Assembly (NCBI GenBank): GCA_016787805.1
Contig: JAEUTY010000049.1
Coordinates: 1-64,000, forward strand
Reading direction: 5' to 3'
Origin: Flavobacterium sp.
GTDB taxonomy: Bacteria > Bacteroidota > Bacteroidia > Flavobacteriales > Flavobacteriaceae
DNA length: 64,000 nt
Below the pieces are notes generated by a model that was not told the DNA's origin, made no database searches, and saw only the letters and a list, made by a program, of their open reading frames with translations. Both the position numbers and the translations under genes were made by a program. Shown piece by piece: positions 61,020-64,000 of this stretch (the stretch's first letter is position 1; each line of letters begins with the position of its first letter).

Positions 61020-61410
61020 GGTTTTGTTTTTTAAAAAATAGTGTTGTTGCCAATACCAACAATAATCCTTGAACAGCAAATGCAATCATCGCATCAATTT
61101 CTTTGGAAATATAAACGCATCCCAAACCGAAAACAACCAACCCAATTCCGATGAGTAACAGTTGTATTCTTGCCCAATGATTTCCTCTTTGAATTGGTTT
61201 TGCTAAAAACAACATCCAAATTCCGGAGAGTAACATCATGATGGACGAATACAACCAAATTTCTTGCATACCATCGGCTGCTACAGGTTGTATTTCGCCT
61301 TTATTGATGTGTTCAATAACGGCTTGCATTCCCATAAAAGCGTGTGGAATAAAACTCAAACACGTAATTATTCCGACAAATAAAACCAAAATATAGCTAA
61401 TTCTATTCAT
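61012..61410 (-). CDS. Small four-span membrane protein, unknown function
   Basis: 132 residues from the ATG at 61410 (MNRISYILVLFVGIITC). Four predicted spans: about 5-25, 50-70, 80-97 and 103-123. No family is recognised. Its start overlaps the stop of the dehydrogenase gene by 8 bases and its stop overlaps the VOC gene start by 8 bases, so the three genes should be co-translated. Nothing indicates a direct functional link. The codon use and base composition match the neighbours. Confidence 0.75.
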   Translation of the reverse strand: MNRISYILVLFVGIITCLSFIPHAFMGMQAVIEHINKGEIQPVAADGMQEIWLYSSIMMLLSGIWMLFLAKPIQRGNHWARIQLLLIGIGLVVFGLGCVYISKEIDAMIAFAVQGLLLVLATTLFFKKQNHE

Positions 61411-62356
61411 ACTTTTGAGTGATTTTGTTTGCAATTGTTTGTGCTAACTTAGCATGACTTTCATGAGTCCAGCCCGCGATATGTGGAGTCAATAGTACAT
61501 TTTCAGCTTGTAACAAGTAATTAAAAGCTGCTGGTTTTTCGCTATCGAGGAATAAATTTTCAAAAGAAAGTTTTTCGTATTCCAACACATCCAATCCAGC
61601 GCCTAGAATTTTGCCTGACTTTAGTGCTTCTACCAAATCGTCGGTAACCACATTTTTACCTCGTGAAGTATTAATGAACCAAAACGGTTTGGTAAACGAA
61701 TTGATGAATTGCGAATTGACCATTTTATCCGTTTCAGGAGTCCAAGGCAAATGCAAACTTAAAACGTCGGCTTTTTGTTGGAGTTCTTGAAGGGAAACTT
61801 GTTTGGCGTTTTCGTCGCTTATGTTTTGAAGAATGTCATGAAAGATGACCTCAACATCAAATCCGCGTAACTTTTTAGCGAACGATTTTCCCATGTTTCC
61901 GTAACCGATGATTCCGATGGTTTTTCCTTCGAGTTCATAGCCTCGATTGCCTTCACGAATCCATTGGCCTTCGCGCACTAATCGATCGGCGCGATTGAGT
62001 TGGTTCATGAGCGAGAGTAACATTCCTAATGCATGTTCGCCTACAGCATTTCGATTGCCTTCGGGAGCGGCGATTAAGTGAACGCCTTTTTGCTCAGCAT
62101 ACTCACAATCGATGCTTTCTAAACCTGCGCCGACACGAGCGATAAATTGCAAATGGGTGGCTTTATCTAGAAAGGTTTTATCGATTTTGAAACGGCTGCG
62201 AATAACGACGCCATGGTAATTGTGGATTTTGGCTTCTACTGCTTCTTTGGTAGAAGTGAAATCGGCTTCGTTTTGGAAACCTGCGTTTTCAAGTTGTTCC
62301 CAAAGTAGTGGATGATTGGAATCGAGATGGAGGATTTTTATAGTTTCAGGTTTCAA
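61403..62356 (-). CDS. D-2-hydroxyacid dehydrogenase (phosphoglycerate dehydrogenase-like)
   Basis: 317 residues with the D-isomer-specific NAD-binding fold: GIIGYGNMGKSFAKKLRGFDVEVIFHD around 145-170, the Arg-containing VVIRSRFKIDKTFLD near 50, HLPWTPETDKMVN near 205 and the catalytic LTPHIAGWTHE with the His near 285. The annotated start is TTG at 62356 (MKPETIKILHLDSNH), inside a repeat, so the N-terminus is uncertain. The substrate could be 3-phosphoglycerate or another 2-hydroxyacid. It heads the operon with the two smaller genes. Confidence 0.9.
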   Translation of the reverse strand: MKPETIKILHLDSNHPLLWEQLENAGFQNEADFTSTKEAVEAKIHNYHGVVIRSRFKIDKTFLDKATHLQFIARVGAGLESIDCEYAEQKGVHLIAAPEGNRNAVGEHALGMLLSLMNQLNRADRLVREGQWIREGNRGYELEGKTIGIIGYGNMGKSFAKKLRGFDVEVIFHDILQNISDENAKQVSLQELQQKADVLSLHLPWTPETDKMVNSQFINSFTKPFWFINTSRGKNVVTDDLVEALKSGKILGAGLDVLEYEKLSFENLFLDSEKPAAFNYLLQAENVLLTPHIAGWTHESHAKLAQTIANKITQKYE

Positions 62357-62369
62357 GTTTCAAGTTTTT

Positions 62370-62410
62370 TAACCGCAAAGTCGCAAAGGCTTTACGCAAG
62401 GTTCGCAAAG
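62370..62410. repeat. AACCGCAAAG-type dispersed repeat
   Basis: AACCGCAAAGTCGCAAAGGC and then TTTACGCAAGGTTCGCAAAG resemble the repeat between bioF and bioD (20021). It lies just upstream of the dehydrogenase gene. Confidence 0.5.
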
Positions 62411-62473
62411 TTTTTGATGGTTAAAGGTAATTATTTTTTTTGGAAACCTGTTAGAAAGATGGATTTCTTCTCT

Positions 62474-62530
62474 AGCCCCGATTGCAGGAAATGCCGCGCA
62501 TGACGGAAAGCGGGACGAGTGTTCCTAATG
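62474..62530 (+). repeat. Hairpin repeat family, copy 5 (short)
   Basis: AGCCCCGATTGCAGGAAATG to GACGGAAAGCGGGAC: both conserved ends are present with only about 10 bases between them, so this copy lacks the long central hairpin. Confidence 0.65.
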
Positions 62531-62588
62531 GAAAACTAGGTAGCTGCTTCGAAAAACGACAACCAAATTAAATTGGAAAGATTACTTC

Positions 62589-62606
62589 TTCCGATTATCA
62601 TCGGAA
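62589..62606. repeat. Short perfect hairpin just beyond the mgtE stop
   Basis: TTCCGAT and ATCGGAA pair exactly around TATC, 10 bases after the mgtE stop on the minus strand. It is not followed by a T-run, so its use as a terminator is doubtful. Confidence 0.45.
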
Positions 62607-62615
62607 TCGCAATAA

Positions 62616-63968
62616 CTAAAAGCCCAAGATTAATTTGGCGATGGAAAAGTAAATTAGGATTCCGAAAATGTCGTTGCTCGTAGTGATGAAAGGTCCGGTT
62701 GCCAAGGCAGGATCGATTCCGAATTTATCCAACAAAAGCGGAATGGAAGTTCCGATAAGTGATGCGATGATGATTACAGAAACCAAAGCAATGGTAACGA
62801 TGATTCCGATTTTGGTGTCAACACCCAGTAAAAAATGGCTTCCTAAAAATAAAACTGTTGCTAAAATTAATCCGTTGAGAAGGCTGAGTGAAATTTCTTT
62901 GAGTAATCGGTTGACGATTGTGCCACTAATGGTATGATTGGCCAAACCTTGCACGATGATCGCTGAGGATTGTACGCCTACATTTCCGGCCATCGCGGCG
63001 ATAAGTGGCGTAAAGAAAAACAACTCTTTATGAAATTGCATAGCACCTTGAAAACCTTCAAGTAAAGTAACGCTGATGAAACCTCCAAAAAGTGCTAAAA
63101 CTAGCCAAGGCAAACGCGCTTTGGTGAGTTCGAGGATGCTGTCATCGGCTTCAACGTCTTGTGAGATACCTGCTGCTAACTGGTAATCTTTGTCGGCTTC
63201 TTCCTTGATTACGTCTACGATGTCGTCGATGGTGATGCGACCTACCAATCTTCCCATTTCGTCAACCACTGGAATGGCTTCAAGGTCGTATTTCTGCATG
63301 ATGCGTGCTACCTCAACATTGGAAGCATTGACGCGAACCGAATCTACTTTTTTGATGTAGACTTCGCTTATTGGCGTTTTGGTAGAAGTAGTCAATAAAT
63401 CTTTGAGCGATAGTCGTCCTTTGAGTCGATTTTCGTCGTCCACTACATAAATGGAATGTACACGCGTTACGTTTTCGGCTTGGATGCGCATTTCTTTTAC
63501 GCAAGTGAGCACGTTCCAATTCTCATTGACTTTAACGAGCTCTTTTCCCATCAAACCTCCGGCAGTATCTTCGTCGTAGCGCAATAAGTCGACAATATCT
63601 TTGGCGTGTTCAACGTCTTCAAGTTCGGAGATTACTTCTTCTTTTTTACTTTCGGGAAGTTCGGCAATAATGTCGGCAGCATCGTCGGTATCCAATTCGT
63701 CGAGCTCTTCTGCAATTTCTTTTGGTGAAAGTGCGCGAAGGATTTTTTCACGAACATCATCTTCTAATTCGAGAAGAATTTCGGCTGTTTTTTCACTATC
63801 GAGTACCTTGAAAATATAGGTCGCTTCGGTAATATCAAGTTCTTCAAAAATTTCGGCAATATCAGCGTGGTGCAAATCGTTCAACAACACTTCCAATTCT
63901 TGGTCGTTTTTGTGGTGAATGAGTTGCTCTATTTGCTCTAAGAGTTCTTTGCTGATTTTAAATTGCAT
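62616..63968 (-). CDS. mgtE: Magnesium transporter MgtE
   Basis: 450 residues: an N-terminal Mg-sensing helical domain (about 1-125, with repeated AEIFEELDI/EIAEELDELDTDDAADIIAELPE), two CBS domains (about 130-255, ending VVDEMGRLVGRITIDDIVDVI), and a five-span membrane part (about 275-450) with the channel motif SAIIVQGLA... and PLLLDKFGIDPALATGPFITTSNDIFGI. It imports Mg2+ through a gate controlled by internal Mg2+. The start ATG is at 63968 and the upstream region lies outside the window, so a Mg riboswitch or promoter cannot be judged. Confidence 0.97.
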   Translation of the reverse strand: MQFKISKELLEQIEQLIHHKNDQELEVLLNDLHHADIAEIFEELDITEATYIFKVLDSEKTAEILLELEDDVREKILRALSPKEIAEELDELDTDDAADIIAELPESKKEEVISELEDVEHAKDIVDLLRYDEDTAGGLMGKELVKVNENWNVLTCVKEMRIQAENVTRVHSIYVVDDENRLKGRLSLKDLLTTSTKTPISEVYIKKVDSVRVNASNVEVARIMQKYDLEAIPVVDEMGRLVGRITIDDIVDVIKEEADKDYQLAAGISQDVEADDSILELTKARLPWLVLALFGGFISVTLLEGFQGAMQFHKELFFFTPLIAAMAGNVGVQSSAIIVQGLANHTISGTIVNRLLKEISLSLLNGLILATVLFLGSHFLLGVDTKIGIIVTIALVSVIIIASLIGTSIPLLLDKFGIDPALATGPFITTSNDIFGILIYFSIAKLILGF

Positions 63969-64000
63969 TGGCTTCTATTTTTTGAGTAAGTTCAATGAAT

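Overview
The window is a piece of a Bacteroidetes chromosome, most likely Flavobacterium or a close relative. The evidence is the low GC content, many secreted proteins ending in type IX secretion (T9SS) sorting domains, a TonB-dependent receptor paired with a lipoprotein, DUF4270 and DUF2304 proteins, atpD-atpC standing apart from the rest of the ATP synthase genes, and at least eighteen promoters with the Bacteroidetes -7 box TAnnTTTG. The genus is inferred from gene content, not from a search.

Layout. 1-1690 looks like the end of an accessory segment: a serine recombinase and a PLD-fold protein lie next to a tRNA-Leu(CAA) gene, and an 11-bp piece of that tRNA is repeated beyond it. 2.2-4.8 kb holds prs, rplY and pth. 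4.8-16.2 kb holds two very large T9SS cargo proteins around ribF, a small membrane protein, bioB and a JmjC/cupin-like protein. 16.3-21.2 kb is recX facing a biotin block on the minus strand: bioF, bioD, bioA and a ketoacyl synthase. 21.7-23.6 kb is atpD-atpC. 23.8-28.3 kb is a TonB-dependent receptor with an SGNH-hydrolase lipoprotein. 28.5-38.2 kb has a divergent promoter pair: leftward a GT5-like protein, a DUF4270 lipoprotein and glmS; rightward panC, panD, a flippase-like membrane protein, an esterase-fold protein, radA and a small lipoprotein. 38.2-45.9 kb is two facing operons: a small protein, a GMC-like flavoprotein and an NAD-dependent epimerase, against a GT2, DUF2304, a TMTC-like GT-C protein and a carbamoyltransferase. 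I read this as a surface glycan or glycolipid locus. 45.9-64 kb holds an M28 peptidase, a collagen-repeat protein with a T9SS partner, a small HExxH protein, a DUF4139 protein, two more T9SS cargo proteins, an aldo/keto reductase, an OmpA lipoprotein, xth, a two-domain acyltransferase resembling OlsF, a TM2 protein, a tightly overlapped three-gene operon led by a D-2-hydroxyacid dehydrogenase, and mgtE.

Spacers carry several dispersed repeat families. The clearest is a hairpin family with ends near AGCCCCGAT and AGCGGGA, seen about five times. One repeat (TTCGACAAGCTCAGTCTGAC) sits in frame inside bioF. No CRISPR array, insertion sequence or complete prophage was seen.

The points I find most interesting are: a KAS-type enzyme in the biotin block that may supply the pimeloyl moiety; a GT5 N-domain protein lacking both the ADP-glucose loop and the C-terminal half; an esterase-fold protein with Asp where the nucleophilic Ser should be; the SGNH/TonB receptor pair; the TMTC-like/DUF2304/carbamoyltransferase locus; and promoters placed so close to the bioF and pth start codons that leaderless mRNAs are likely. 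None of these is proven to be a new system.
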